From Janibacter cremeus (lineage in GTDB: Bacteria > Actinomycetota > Actinomycetes > Actinomycetales > Dermatophilaceae), in NCBI RefSeq assembly GCF_029395675.1, contig NZ_CP115184.1, positions 1,674,001-1,738,000 of the forward strand: a stretch of DNA of 64,000 nt, written 5' to 3'. Positions 1 through 8,767 of this stretch are shown piece after piece. Within the stretch, counting starts at the first letter, position 1. Each line of letters opens with the position of its first letter. The translations under genes were made by a program, and so were the position numbers. A model generated the notes under the pieces. It made no database searches and was not told where the DNA came from. It saw only the letters and a list, made by a program, of their open reading frames with translations.

Positions 1-132
1 GAGCTCGCCCATGTTGTTCGTCCCGTGTGCCCACCCTCCACGGTCCCAGCGGTCCTCGTCGATGTACCAGCCCCAGCCGGCAGGGCCGGGGTTGCCGAGA
101 GCGGATCCGTCGGCGGCAGCGGTGAGGGTCAT
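1..132 (-). CDS. rnhA: Ribonuclease HI, N-terminal part (runs off left edge)
   Basis: Only the first 44 codons are in the window. The reading begins MTLTAAADGSALGNPGPAGW and ends at MGEL. This is the RNase HI amino end: the first beta strand carries the DGSA motif, whose Asp8 is the first metal-binding carboxylate, and Glu43 in NNMGEL is the second. RNase HI degrades the RNA strand of RNA-DNA hybrids in the cytoplasm. The ATG at 132 has a GGAG Shine-Dalgarno seven bases upstream. The gene is divergent from the DUF885 gene across about 130 bases. The catalytic core beyond Glu43 cannot be checked here. Confidence 0.88.
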   Translation of the reverse strand, partial: MTLTAAADGSALGNPGPAGWGWYIDEDRWDRGGWAHGTNNMGEL

Positions 133-252
133 GCGGTCACTCCGTGGGGTGAAGGGGGAACGGCTGCGGTCTTCCTATCAGACGGAGGCAACGTGGCCGT
201 GCAGCTGACGAATCATGACGTCAAAAGGGCTGCGATCGGCCATCGCGATCGA

Positions 253-258
253 TACCGT
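253..258 (+). promoter_or_regulatory. -10 element for a leaderless DUF885 mRNA
   Basis: TACCGT lies seven bases before the in-frame GTG at 266. The same geometry (TANNNT, 6-8 bases, start codon) recurs at several other genes in this window, so transcription probably begins at or next to the GTG. No convincing -35 is visible. Confidence 0.45.
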
Positions 259-265
259 CCGAGGT

Positions 266-1942
266 GTGAGCACCGACACACCCCGTCCCACCACCGACAT
301 CGATCGCATCGCCGAGGCACACCTCGACGCCGAGGTCGCGCTCTCCCCGATCGAGGCGACCTACCTCGGCGTCCCGGGGCACGACGCCGACCTGGACGAC
401 CTCTCCCCCGACGGGTTCGCCGCCGCATCACGATTGCGTCTCGAGACGCTGGCAGCGTTGGAGGGAGCCACCCCCGTCGACGACGTCGACCGGGTGACCC
501 TGGAGGCGATGCGTGAGCGGCTCGGGCTCGCCGAGGAGATGCACGAGGCCGGTCTGGACCTGAGCGAGGTCAACGTGCTCGCCTCACCGATGCAGTCCGT
601 GCGCGACGTCTTCGACGTGATGCCCACCGCGACCCCCGAGGACTGGGCGACGATCGCCACCCGCATGGGCAAGGTCCCGACCGCCCTCGAGCAGTGGACC
701 GAGTCGCTCACCGCAGCGGCCGGCAGGGGGCGGATCGCCCCCCTTCGCCAGTACGAGCGGTGCATCGAGCAGTGCGCCGACCTGACCGCCCCGGACGGCT
801 ACTTCGCCTCCTTCCTCGCGGGCGCGGGGCTGGACGGGCAGCCGCTCCCGGAGTCCCTCGCCGCCGACCTGCGCCGCTCGGTCGACGCGGCCGCCGGCGC
901 CTACCGCGACCTGGCCGAGCGGCTGAAACCGTTGCGGGACAGGGCCCCCGAGGCTGACGCCTGCGGCCGCGAGGACTACGAGCTGCACTCGCGCGCCTTC
1001 CTCGGCGCCCGTGTCGATCTCGAGGAGACCTACGCCTGGGGCCAGGAGGAGCTCGCCCGGATCACGGGTGAGATGGCCGCGGTCGCCGAGCGGATCTCCC
1101 CCGGCGCGACCATCCGGGAGGCCATCGCGATCCTCGACGCCGACCCCCGGTACCAGATCCACGGCACCGACGCGCTGCAGGCGTGGATGCAGGAGAAGGC
1201 GGACGAGGCCATCGAGCTGCTCTCCCCGCACATGGACATCCCCGAGCCGGTCCGCACCATCGAGTGCATGATCGCGCCCACCGAGACGGGCGGCATCTAC
1301 TACACCGGACCGAGCGACGACTTCTCCCGCCCGGGCCGGATGTGGTGGTCGGTGCCGAAGGGGGTCACCCAGTTCGGCACGTGGCGCGAGCTGACGACCG
1401 TCTACCACGAGGGCGTGCCGGGCCACCACCTCCAGGTCGGCCAGACCATCCACCGCCGGCAGCTGCTCAACCGCTGGCGTCGCCTGGCCTCGTGGACGTC
1501 GGGCCACGGCGAGGGCTGGGCGCTGTACGCGGAGTGGCTCATGGCCGAGCTGGGCCACATGGACGACCCCGGCAACCGGATGGGCCTGCTCGACGGTCAG
1601 TCGCTCCGGGCGGCGCGGGTGGTCCTGGACATCGGGGTGCACTGCGGGTTCGAGGCGCCCGCCGAGGTCGGGGGCGGCGCCTGGACCTACGAGAAGGCGT
1701 GGACCTTCCTCAGCGCCCACGCCAACATGGAGGAGAGCTTCCTGCGCTTCGAGCTGGATCGATACCTCGGGTGGCCCGGGCAGGCCCCGAGCTACAAGAT
1801 CGGTGAGCGGCTCTGGCTGCAGCTGCGTGACGAGACCGCCCGCCGCGAGGGCGATGCCTTCGACCTGAGGGCCTTCCACCGCCGGGCCCTCGACGTCGGC
1901 GGTGTCGGCCTGGACACGCTACGCACCGCGGTCTTGGGCTGA
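266..1942 (+). CDS. DUF885 family protein, putative metallopeptidase
   Basis: A 558-residue cytoplasmic protein without signal peptide or membrane segment. The DUF885 signature HEGVPGHHLQ is at about residues 381-390, followed about 30 residues later by GHGEGWALYAEWL, which supplies a second conserved Glu. These resemble the zinc-binding sites of gluzincin peptidases, so peptidase activity is the usual inference for the family, but no substrate is known. I chose GTG 266 because an ATG at 215 has no ribosome-binding site while GTG 266 follows a -10 hexamer by seven bases. The extra 17 residues from ATG 215 do not look conserved. Length suits the family. Confidence 0.82.
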   Translation: MSTDTPRPTTDIDRIAEAHLDAEVALSPIEATYLGVPGHDADLDDLSPDGFAAASRLRLETLAALEGATPVDDVDRVTLEAMRERLGLAEEMHEAGLDLSEVNVLASPMQSVRDVFDVMPTATPEDWATIATRMGKVPTALEQWTESLTAAAGRGRIAPLRQYERCIEQCADLTAPDGYFASFLAGAGLDGQPLPESLAADLRRSVDAAAGAYRDLAERLKPLRDRAPEADACGREDYELHSRAFLGARVDLEETYAWGQEELARITGEMAAVAERISPGATIREAIAILDADPRYQIHGTDALQAWMQEKADEAIELLSPHMDIPEPVRTIECMIAPTETGGIYYTGPSDDFSRPGRMWWSVPKGVTQFGTWRELTTVYHEGVPGHHLQVGQTIHRRQLLNRWRRLASWTSGHGEGWALYAEWLMAELGHMDDPGNRMGLLDGQSLRAARVVLDIGVHCGFEAPAEVGGGAWTYEKAWTFLSAHANMEESFLRFELDRYLGWPGQAPSYKIGERLWLQLRDETARREGDAFDLRAFHRRALDVGGVGLDTLRTAVLG

Positions 1943-2065
1943 GCGGGGTCACACCGGGAGCACCCCGACTGACAAAGGACGCGTCCCTTGGCCCTCGTTC
2001 CTCGGGCCTTGAGTCAGGCCGCGCCCTTCGCCAACCGGGGTGCCGGCGCCGGTCAGCCACTCACC

Positions 2066-3337
2066 TCAGAGGCGCCAGCAGCTGTTGGCCGTGTCGCCGC
2101 CGGCGAAGCGCTTCTCGAAGAAGTACATCGACTTCTCCACGTGCGGCACCATCCCGCCGACGTGCGTCGGGGTCAGTCCGCCGTTGAGCGTCACCCTCGT
2201 GCGCTGGTCGCACCAGTCGCTGCCGAGCTGCTTGCCGACCTCGAAGGGGATGACCTCGTCACCCCAGGCGTGGTTGATCACCACGGGCGCGTTCGGCCTC
2301 AGCGTGCCGATCCGCTGCTCGGTGACCGCCGCCGCGAAGGTGTCGCCAGCCAGCAGGTCGGTCAGCCTCTCCCCGCTCTCGGTGTACTGGCCGGTGTCCT
2401 TGAAGGCGTGGTCGAAGAGGTCGTACACGCAGTCGCCCTCGACGGCCGCGGCCACCTCCTCACCAGTCTCGTTGAGGTAGGGCGCGGGGTCGATGTGCTC
2501 GGCCTGGGCCACGCCGAGGAGCGCGAACAGCGCGAACGCGTTGTACGGACCGGAGTCGATGTTGGCCCCGACCGTGGCCAGGTCGGCCGGCGGGGCACCG
2601 ATGGCCGACCCCCTGATGTCCAGCTCCGGTGCGTAGGACGAGGCGAGCTCGGCGGCCGCGGCCGCCGCGCCGCCACCCTGCGAGTAACCCATCAGGCCGA
2701 CGGGGTTGTCCGCGTCCACGTCGTCGCCCTGCAGCGACTGCGCGGCCCGGGCCATGTCGAGCGAGGCGTGGCCCTGGGCGGCGCGGGCCATGTAGGTGTG
2801 CGTGCCGGGCGTGCCCATCCCCTGGTAGTCGGTCATCGCCACGGCGTACCCGCGGCCGACCGTGCGGGCGATGCCGAGCCCCTCGTACTCGACGAGCTCC
2901 TCCATCTGGCGGGAGGGTGCACAGCGGTCGGCGATGCCCTGCGTCCCCGCCGTGTAGGAGATCAGCGGTCGGTCGGAGGCACCGACGTAGTCGGTCCGGG
3001 GGACGAAGACGGTGCCCGTCACGGCGATCGGGACGCCGTCGGCGTCGGTCGAGGAGTACATCACGCGGGTCGCGGTGACCACGCTCGAGGAGAGGCCCAG
3101 GGGGTCGAGCAGGAAGGGGGCCGGCTCCGTGCGGATGACGGTCCCCGGCGTGCTCGGGATCTGGGCCGGCGGCTCGTAGAACTCGGGACGCTCCGGCTCC
3201 GGCGTGTCGGTCAGGGTGCTGGCCCCGGCGGTGCCGGGGACGTCGTGGGGGGATGCGCCGGCGGTGCCGGCGAGCGGGAGGGCGATGGCGACCGCGAGCG
3301 CGGCTGCGGCGGCCGAGCGCCTCGGGAGGATGCTCAT
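2066..3337 (-). CDS. Secreted lipase, secretory LIP family
   Basis: A 423-residue alpha/beta-hydrolase. Residues 1-28 form a signal peptide (MSILPRRS, then an Ala-rich hydrophobic core ending AGAS). The nucleophile elbow GYSQGG places Ser219. An Asp in NHAWGDEVIPFE and a His in PTHVGGMVPHV near the C-terminus complete a plausible triad. The long N-terminal cap and motif order match secretory triacylglycerol/ester lipases of actinobacteria. Exported cysteines (for example near residue 139 and in DWCDQRT) may form disulfides. The start at 3337 follows an AGGAC sequence by four bases. It is convergent with the DUF885 gene and divergent from maf. Substrate specificity cannot be read from sequence. 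Confidence 0.85.
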   Translation of the reverse strand: MSILPRRSAAAAALAVAIALPLAGTAGASPHDVPGTAGASTLTDTPEPERPEFYEPPAQIPSTPGTVIRTEPAPFLLDPLGLSSSVVTATRVMYSSTDADGVPIAVTGTVFVPRTDYVGASDRPLISYTAGTQGIADRCAPSRQMEELVEYEGLGIARTVGRGYAVAMTDYQGMGTPGTHTYMARAAQGHASLDMARAAQSLQGDDVDADNPVGLMGYSQGGGAAAAAAELASSYAPELDIRGSAIGAPPADLATVGANIDSGPYNAFALFALLGVAQAEHIDPAPYLNETGEEVAAAVEGDCVYDLFDHAFKDTGQYTESGERLTDLLAGDTFAAAVTEQRIGTLRPNAPVVINHAWGDEVIPFEVGKQLGSDWCDQRTRVTLNGGLTPTHVGGMVPHVEKSMYFFEKRFAGGDTANSCWRL

Positions 3338-3475
3338 GTGGGTCCTGTCTGTGCGTGGCGAGAGAGATCCCCCGACCGGGCAGGGGTGTCCCGGAGGCAG
3401 ACGACCTCGTCATCCGTGGATGGCCACAAGTTACCGGCAGGTCATCCCGGCGGCAACAGATAGGAGACTGTGTCC

Positions 3476-4096
3476 ATGACCTCGCTCGTCCTCGCCTCCG
3501 CCTCCCCCGCCCGCCTCGGTCTGCTGCGCGCCAGCGGCATCGACCCCGACGTGGTCGTCAGCGATGTCGACGAGGACGCCGTCGAGACGGAGGTTCGGCG
3601 GCGCGATCCCGACCTCTCCCCCGCCGGGCTCGCCCAGGTCCTCGCCGAGGCGAAGGGGGCCACCGTCCGGGATCGGCTGGCCGGCGACCGCCGGCTCGTG
3701 CTCGCCTGCGACTCGGTGCTCGAGATCGACGGAGCCGTCCACGGCAAGCCCGGCACGGTCGAGGTCGCCCGCCGTCGGTGGCGGGACGTGCGCGGCAGGA
3801 CCGGCGTGCTGCACACCGGGCACTGGCTCGTCGACCCGGTCAGCGGCCGGAACACCGGCGCGACGGCGAGCGCGACCGTGCACTTCGCCGACATCACCGA
3901 CGAGGAGCTCGAGGGCTACCTCGCCACCGGCGAGCCGCTGCACGTCGCGGGCGGCTTCACGCTCGACGGGGTCGGCGCCCCCTTCGTCGAGTCGATCGAG
4001 GGGCACCCGAGCACGGTGGTCGGGCTCTGCCTGCCGCTGCTGCGCAGGCTGCTGGGCGACCTCGACATCCCGTGGTGGGACGTCGCCTCCGCCTGA
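3476..4096 (+). CDS. Maf-like nucleoside triphosphate pyrophosphatase
   Basis: A 206-residue cytoplasmic protein of the Maf family, which hydrolyses nucleotides (dTTP/UTP or modified nucleotides, depending on subfamily) to the monophosphate. The SASPARLGLLRASG motif at the N-terminus is the substrate-binding signature, and ACDSVLEIDG plus GKP later match the conserved Asp and Lys regions. A GTG at 3470 is also in frame, but ATG 3476 has AGGAG nine bases upstream, the better spacing. The subfamily is not resolved. A strong hairpin follows within six bases of the stop. Confidence 0.88.
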   Translation: MTSLVLASASPARLGLLRASGIDPDVVVSDVDEDAVETEVRRRDPDLSPAGLAQVLAEAKGATVRDRLAGDRRLVLACDSVLEIDGAVHGKPGTVEVARRRWRDVRGRTGVLHTGHWLVDPVSGRNTGATASATVHFADITDEELEGYLATGEPLHVAGGFTLDGVGAPFVESIEGHPSTVVGLCLPLLRRLLGDLDIPWWDVASA

Positions 4097-4101
4097 CACG
4101 G

Positions 4102-4144
4102 ACGAAGGGTGGAGGTGACCGATGCGGTCACCACCACCCTTCGT
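4102..4144. terminator. Bidirectional terminator between maf and the S8 protease
   Basis: An inverted repeat with outer arms ACGAAGGGTGG and CCACCCTTCGT, continued by GGTGACC and GGTCACC around a short loop. It sits between two convergent stop codons. The outer arms are a shortened form of the window's abundant CGAAGGGGG motif. Confidence 0.75.
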
Positions 4145-4157
4145 CGTGGGCAGTCCG

Positions 4158-5240
4158 TCAGGAGACGGGAGTCGCCGTCGCGGCCTGCGCGTCGACGATG
4201 CCCTTGCCGTACATGAGGCTGGACCCGCCGCGGGTGCCGAGCACGGGGTGGCGCGCGGTGGTGAGGATCGCGTCCTCGACACCGACCATGGGCCGGCCCT
4301 GGCCGTAGAGCAGGGCCGCGACGCCGGCGACGTGCGGGGTCGCCATCGAGGTACCCGCGTACGCGTCGTAGTCCGCGCCGCCGCACTCCGCGGTCCCGGT
4401 ACCGCGCGGGACGGTGGAGATGATGTCGTCCTCGCAGGGGCCACCGAGCGGGCTGCCGGCGCCACCCGGGGCGGCCACGGCCTTCCCGCTGAGCTTGATC
4501 GGCGTCTCGGAGTAGTAGGCCTTCATCTCGTCGCGGTCCGTCGCCCCCACGCAGATCGAGTCGCTGTTGAAGGCGGGGTCGTTGCACAGCAGCGTGGAGG
4601 AGTTGCCGGCCGCCGCGACGGTCAGGGCGCCCTTGTCCCGGGCGTACTGGATGGCGTCGATGGTGGTCGTGTCCAGCCCCAGCGCCCCGATGAGCTGCAG
4701 ACCCGGCAGGCTGCCGAGGCTGAGGTTGATGACGTCCGCGCCGTTGTCGGCCGCCCAGCGGATGCCCTCGGCGATGTCGGCATTGGTGCCCGAGCCGTCC
4801 TCGAGCACCTTGATCGGCATGATGTTGGCGTCCGGGGCGACGCCCGCGACGCCGATCCCGTTGTCGGCGACGGCCGCGACCGTGCCGGCGACGTGGGTGC
4901 CGTGGGAGTCGACGTCCTGGCCGACCCCGTCGACGCCCTTCCACCCGCCGTCCCCGCAGGAGCCCTCGTGGCCCTCCTCGCAGACGAAGGTCGCGCCCGG
5001 CACGAGCTGGCCGGCCAGGTCGGGGTGACCGAGGTCGACGCCGGTGTCGACGACCGCGACGGTCGCGCCCTCACCGGTCGTGGCCCCCCACGACTCCTCG
5101 GCGTTGATCTGGTCCAGGCCCCACAGGTCGGGGCGAAGGGGGTCGCTGGTCGCCGCTCCGGCGCCTCCGGCGGTCGCCACGAGGCCGACCGCACAGGCGG
5201 CTGCCGCCAGGGGGGCAGTCCATCGAATGCTGCGCTGCAT
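4158..5240 (-). CDS. Secreted subtilisin-like serine protease (S8)
   Basis: A 360-residue exported endopeptidase. Residues 1-30 are a signal peptide (MQRSIRWTAPLAAAACAVGL, then VATAGGAGAA). Catalytic residues are visible: Asp65 in VAVVDTGVDLGHPDL, His113 in DSHGTHVAGT, Ser298 in AGTSMATPHVAG, with the oxyanion Asn in AAAGNSS. There is almost no propeptide between the signal sequence and the domain, and no C-terminal anchor. Cysteine pairs around residues 87-95 suggest disulfides. ATG 5240 has a GGAGG box eight bases upstream, so upstream in-frame codons are not used. It is expressed away from the acyl-CoA genes behind it only by a short gap. Confidence 0.9.
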   Translation of the reverse strand: MQRSIRWTAPLAAAACAVGLVATAGGAGAATSDPLRPDLWGLDQINAEESWGATTGEGATVAVVDTGVDLGHPDLAGQLVPGATFVCEEGHEGSCGDGGWKGVDGVGQDVDSHGTHVAGTVAAVADNGIGVAGVAPDANIMPIKVLEDGSGTNADIAEGIRWAADNGADVINLSLGSLPGLQLIGALGLDTTTIDAIQYARDKGALTVAAAGNSSTLLCNDPAFNSDSICVGATDRDEMKAYYSETPIKLSGKAVAAPGGAGSPLGGPCEDDIISTVPRGTGTAECGGADYDAYAGTSMATPHVAGVAALLYGQGRPMVGVEDAILTTARHPVLGTRGGSSLMYGKGIVDAQAATATPVS

Positions 5241-5345
5241 CAGGAAATCCTCCGTCGGGGAACATGGCGGAGAGGACCTCCGCCGATGACTACCCGAAGG
5301 TAACAATGCGGCGCGGATCATGCAGTGCGAGAGGCGCGAGCCTCG

Positions 5346-6911
5346 TCACACCGGCGGGATGTCCCGGCGGCGGGTGGAGAAGGTGCGCTCGCGGCCGCGC
5401 GCGTGCCGCAACCGGGTGAGCAGCTCGTCGCGCAGACCGTCCGGCTCGATCACCTGGTCGAGGACGAGGTCGGCCGCCAGGCGCTCGAGGTCGACGTCCT
5501 CCTCGTACTCGGCGCGGGCCCGGGCGATGAACTCGTCGCGGGCGGCCTCCCCGTGCTCGGCCTCGACCTGGGCAATCTTGTTGGCGTAGACGGCGTTGAC
5601 GGCGGCCTCCGGACCCATGACCGCGATGCGCGCGGTCGGCAGGGCGATGGTCGCGTCGGGCGCGAAACCGGGTCCGCCCATGGCGTAGAGGCCGGCGCCG
5701 TAGGCCTTGCGGATGACGACGCAGAACTGCGGCACCGTCGCCGAGGAGACGGCCGAGACCATCTTCGCGCCGTGGCGGATGATGCCCCCGCGCTCGACCT
5801 CGGAGCCGATCATGAAGCCGGGGACGTCGGCCAGGTAGATCAACGGGATCGAGTAGGCGTCGCACAGCCAGATGAAGCGCGAGGCCTTGTCGGCGCTGTC
5901 GGTGAAGAGCACGCCGCCCTTGGCCATCGAGTTGTTGGCGACGATGCCGACGGTCTCCCCCGCCATGCGGCCGAGGCCGACGACGAGCTCCGGGGCGAAG
6001 AGCGACTTGACCTCGAAGAAGGAGTCGTCGTCGACGAGACCGTCGATGACGTCGTGGACGTCGAAGGGCTGCGACTCGCGCTCCGGGATGGTCTCCTGCG
6101 TCAGCTGCCTCGCCGGGGCCTCCGGCGCGTACGACGGGAGCTCGCTGTGCCAGTTGAGCGGCAGGTAGCTCAGCCAGATCCGGGCCGTCTCGATGGCCTC
6201 GGCGTCGTCGGCGACGAGGACGTCACCGACACCGCTGACGGTGCAGTGCATGCGGGCGCCGCCCATGTCCTCCAGCGAGACCTTCTCCCCCACGACCATC
6301 TCGGCCATGCGGGGGCTGCCGAGGTACATCGACGCATTGCCCTCGACCATGATCACCAGGTCGGTGAAGGAGGGGATGTATGCGCCACCGGCCGCGCTCG
6401 GGCCGAAGAGGCAGCACACCTGCGGCACCTTGCCGGAGAGGGCCACCTGGTTGTGGAAGATGTGCCCGGCGCCGCGCCGGCCGGGGAACATCTCGACCTG
6501 GTCGGTGATGCGGGCACCGGCGGAGTCGACGAGCCAGAAGACGGGCAGCTCCTCGCGCAGCGCCATCTCGGTCGCGCGCACGATCTTCTCGACGGTGCGC
6601 GCACCCCACGAGCCGGCCTTGACGGTCGGGTCGTTGGCGATGACGATCACCGGCCGCTCGTCGACGAGACCGCGTCCGGTGACGACGCCGTCGGCGGGCA
6701 GGCCCGCGGCGAGGGCGTTCGCGTAGCGGCCGTCCTCGACGAAGGACCCCTCGTCGACGAGCAGCGCGATGCGGTCGCGGACGTAGAGCTTGTTCTGCGA
6801 CTCGAGCTTGGCCGCGGCCTTCGCCGAGGGACGCTCCGAGGCCTCGTGGGCCTCGGCGATGCGACGGCGGACGTCCTCGACCTTGGGGTCGAGCGGGTAC
6901 GGGGTGGACAT
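5346..6911 (-). CDS. Acyl-CoA carboxylase, carboxyltransferase (beta) subunit
   Basis: A 521-residue biotin-dependent carboxyltransferase with both crotonase-fold halves (roughly residues 30-260 and 270-510). Conserved features include the oxyanion-hole region FGPSAAGGAYIPS in the N-domain and GAGLYAMGG in the C-domain. It transfers CO2 from biotin on a BCCP subunit to an acyl-CoA. It starts 14 bases after the acyl-CoA dehydrogenase stop and is surely co-transcribed with it. No biotin carboxylase gene is adjacent; the nearest is at 18583. A substrate (propionyl-, methylcrotonyl- or another acyl-CoA) cannot be chosen safely, although the pairing with a dehydrogenase and a MerR regulator suggests branched-chain or fatty acid catabolism. 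Confidence 0.88.
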   Translation of the reverse strand: MSTPYPLDPKVEDVRRRIAEAHEASERPSAKAAAKLESQNKLYVRDRIALLVDEGSFVEDGRYANALAAGLPADGVVTGRGLVDERPVIVIANDPTVKAGSWGARTVEKIVRATEMALREELPVFWLVDSAGARITDQVEMFPGRRGAGHIFHNQVALSGKVPQVCCLFGPSAAGGAYIPSFTDLVIMVEGNASMYLGSPRMAEMVVGEKVSLEDMGGARMHCTVSGVGDVLVADDAEAIETARIWLSYLPLNWHSELPSYAPEAPARQLTQETIPERESQPFDVHDVIDGLVDDDSFFEVKSLFAPELVVGLGRMAGETVGIVANNSMAKGGVLFTDSADKASRFIWLCDAYSIPLIYLADVPGFMIGSEVERGGIIRHGAKMVSAVSSATVPQFCVVIRKAYGAGLYAMGGPGFAPDATIALPTARIAVMGPEAAVNAVYANKIAQVEAEHGEAARDEFIARARAEYEEDVDLERLAADLVLDQVIEPDGLRDELLTRLRHARGRERTFSTRRRDIPPV

Positions 6912-6925
6912 GTCGCTCCCTTCGC

Positions 6926-8122
6926 TCAGGCCGGGAGGCCGAGGTGGCGGGCGATGACCATGCGCTGGACCTCGGAGGTGCCCTCACCGATCTCCAGGAT
7001 CTTGGCATCGCGGTAGAAGCGCGCCACGGGGTACTCCTCCATGAAGCCGTTGCCGCCGAAGATCTGGGTGGCGATGCGGGTGGCGCCGACGGCGGCCTCG
7101 GAGCTGTAGAGCTTCGCGATGGCGGCGGCCTTGGCGACCTCCTTGGTCGAGCGCAGGCCGCGGTCGGCCTGGTCCTTCAGCCACGCGGCCTTGTAGGTGA
7201 GCACGCGCGAGGTCTCGGCCATGACGGCCAGGTCGGACACCTGGAAGGAGACGCCCTGGTTGGCACCGATCGGACGGCCGAAGGAGGTGCGGGTGCCCGC
7301 GTACTCCGTGGACAGCTCGAGCATCCGCTGCGTCAGGCCCGTCGCGAGGGCGGCGATGGCGATCCGGCCGTCGTCGAGCGTCTTGAGGAACTGGCGGAAG
7401 CCCTTGCCCTCCTCGCCGACGAGGTTGCCCACGGGCACGCGGCAGTCCGAGAAGCTCAGGCCGTGCGTGTCGGAGATGTGCCAGCCGAGCTTGTCGTAGG
7501 GCTCCTCGACGGTGAAGCCGGGGGTGCCGCTCGGCACGATGATCGCCGAGATCTGCGCGCGGCCGTCCTCGCTCGTCCCGGTCCGGGCGGTCACGGTGAC
7601 GAGGGAGGTGATGTCGGTGCCGGAGTTGGTGATGAAGGACTTGGCGCCGTTGATGACCCACTCGTCCCCGTCCCGCTTGGCAGTCGTGCGCGTGCCACCC
7701 GCGTCGGATCCGGCGTCCGGCTCGGTCAGGCCGAAGCCGGCGAGCGCGCGACCGGCGACGAGGTCGGGCACCCACTGGTCCCGCTGGTCGTCGTCGCCGA
7801 AGGAGAGAATCGGGTTGATGCCCAGGCCCACGCCCGCGGACAGCGTGATGCCGATGGACTGGTCGACGCGCCCCAGCTCCTCGATGGCCACGCACAGGGC
7901 CGTGAAGTCGGACTGGACGACGCCGTCGACCGTCTCGGCGGACCCGCCCCAGCGCTCGGGGACGACGAGGCCGAAGAAGCCCATCTCGCCCATCTTCCGC
8001 ACCACCTCCAGCGGGAGGTGGTGGTCCTTGTCCCACTGCGCGACGTGCGGCTCGACCTCGCCCTCGGCGAAGTCGCGCACGGCGGCGCGGAAGTCCTCGT
8101 GGTCCTGCGAGAGCTCGAACAT
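6926..8122 (-). CDS. Acyl-CoA dehydrogenase
   Basis: A 398-residue FAD-dependent dehydrogenase introducing the alpha-beta double bond in an acyl-CoA and passing electrons to ETF. FAD-binding signatures are visible (GFGLTEPDAGSDAGGTRTTA; WVINGAKSFITNSG) and the C-terminal EIGEGTSEVQR carries the Glu (about residue 380) used as catalytic base in medium/short-chain enzymes. Isovaleryl-CoA dehydrogenases place the base elsewhere and lack this Glu, so that substrate is less likely. ATG 8122 is favoured over GTG 8128 because an AGGGAAGGG box is correctly spaced only for the ATG. It is first gene of a two-gene operon divergent from merR. Confidence 0.9.
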   Translation of the reverse strand: MFELSQDHEDFRAAVRDFAEGEVEPHVAQWDKDHHLPLEVVRKMGEMGFFGLVVPERWGGSAETVDGVVQSDFTALCVAIEELGRVDQSIGITLSAGVGLGINPILSFGDDDQRDQWVPDLVAGRALAGFGLTEPDAGSDAGGTRTTAKRDGDEWVINGAKSFITNSGTDITSLVTVTARTGTSEDGRAQISAIIVPSGTPGFTVEEPYDKLGWHISDTHGLSFSDCRVPVGNLVGEEGKGFRQFLKTLDDGRIAIAALATGLTQRMLELSTEYAGTRTSFGRPIGANQGVSFQVSDLAVMAETSRVLTYKAAWLKDQADRGLRSTKEVAKAAAIAKLYSSEAAVGATRIATQIFGGNGFMEEYPVARFYRDAKILEIGEGTSEVQRMVIARHLGLPA

Positions 8123-8167
8123 GCTCACCCTTCCCTGCGCCGCGGCGACGTCGCCGGTGCGCCAGTG

Positions 8168-8197
8168 CTTGACGTTGACGTCAACGTAAAGCATGCT
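8168..8197 (+). promoter_or_regulatory. merR promoter with palindromic operator in the spacer
   Basis: ACGTTGACGTCAACGT at 8172-8187 is a perfect 16-base palindrome, extendable to 8168-8191 with one mismatched pair. It lies between TTGACG (8169-8174) and CATGCT (8192-8197), separated by 17 bases, with ATG 8205 seven bases further on. Placing the dyad between -35 and -10 is the classic MerR arrangement. The site also lies in the 82-base gap controlling the divergent acyl-CoA operon. Confidence 0.7.
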
Positions 8198-8204
8198 ACG
8201 GCGC

Positions 8205-8654
8205 ATGACAAGTCCGACGAAGGGGGCGCGACGCCCGGGGCCGAGCGGGTCCCCGGACGGGACCGACGCCGTCGACCCTGCCGAGCGGACGTGGACCATC
8301 CGGGAGATCGCCGACGAGTTCGGCATCACCACCCGCACGGTGCGCCACTACGAGGACATCGGCCTGCTCTCCCCCGAGCGGGTCGGCACGACGCGCATCT
8401 TCCACCGCCGCGAGCGCACCCGGCTGTCGTTGATCATGCGCGGGCGGCGGCTCGGCTTCCCGCTCGACGAGATCGCCACCATCGTCAACCTCTACGACGT
8501 CCCGCGCGGCAAGCGCAGCCAGCTGGAGTACGTGCTGGGGCAGATCGACGAGCGCCGGGAGGACCTCGAGCAGCGACGCCGTGACATCGAGGACGCACTG
8601 ACCGAGCTGAGCACCTTCGAGCAGCGCTGTCAGGACGAGCTCGACGCCCTCTGA
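8205..8654 (+). CDS. MerR family transcriptional regulator
   Basis: A 149-residue DNA-binding regulator. The winged HTH (TWTIREIADEFGITTRTVRHYEDIG region, about residues 30-75) is canonical MerR, followed by a long dimerisation helix and a Glu/Arg-rich coiled C-terminus. There is no Cys cluster for metal sensing, so an organic or acyl-CoA ligand is more likely, as in regulators of acyl-CoA catabolism. ATG 8205 is chosen over 8193 because a -10-like hexamer ends seven bases upstream, giving a leaderless message. It probably represses or activates the divergent dehydrogenase/carboxyltransferase operon and itself through the palindrome upstream. Confidence 0.85.
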   Translation: MTSPTKGARRPGPSGSPDGTDAVDPAERTWTIREIADEFGITTRTVRHYEDIGLLSPERVGTTRIFHRRERTRLSLIMRGRRLGFPLDEIATIVNLYDVPRGKRSQLEYVLGQIDERREDLEQRRRDIEDALTELSTFEQRCQDELDAL

Positions 8655-8767
8655 GCGAGCATCGTCCTCTGCACCCGGCGCCCCTGCGCGACGACGGGTA
8701 CGGGAGCCAGGCCGACCCGCGCAGGAGCGAGGGCCGCAGTCCTGACCTAGGATCATCGCGACACCGG

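Noticed and set aside
1943..2065. Terminator between the DUF885 and lipase genes
   Set aside because: Only weak short inverted repeats (for example GGACGCGTCC) are visible; none convincing enough to list.
6926..8122. Isovaleryl-CoA dehydrogenase assignment, suggested by the MerR/LiuR-like context
   Set aside because: The C-terminal GEGTSEVQ keeps the medium/short-chain catalytic Glu, which isovaleryl-CoA dehydrogenases lack.
8655..8767. Gene or RNA in the gap after merR
   Set aside because: No start with ribosome-binding site, no tRNA-like fold and no strong hairpin; it appears to be plain intergenic DNA.
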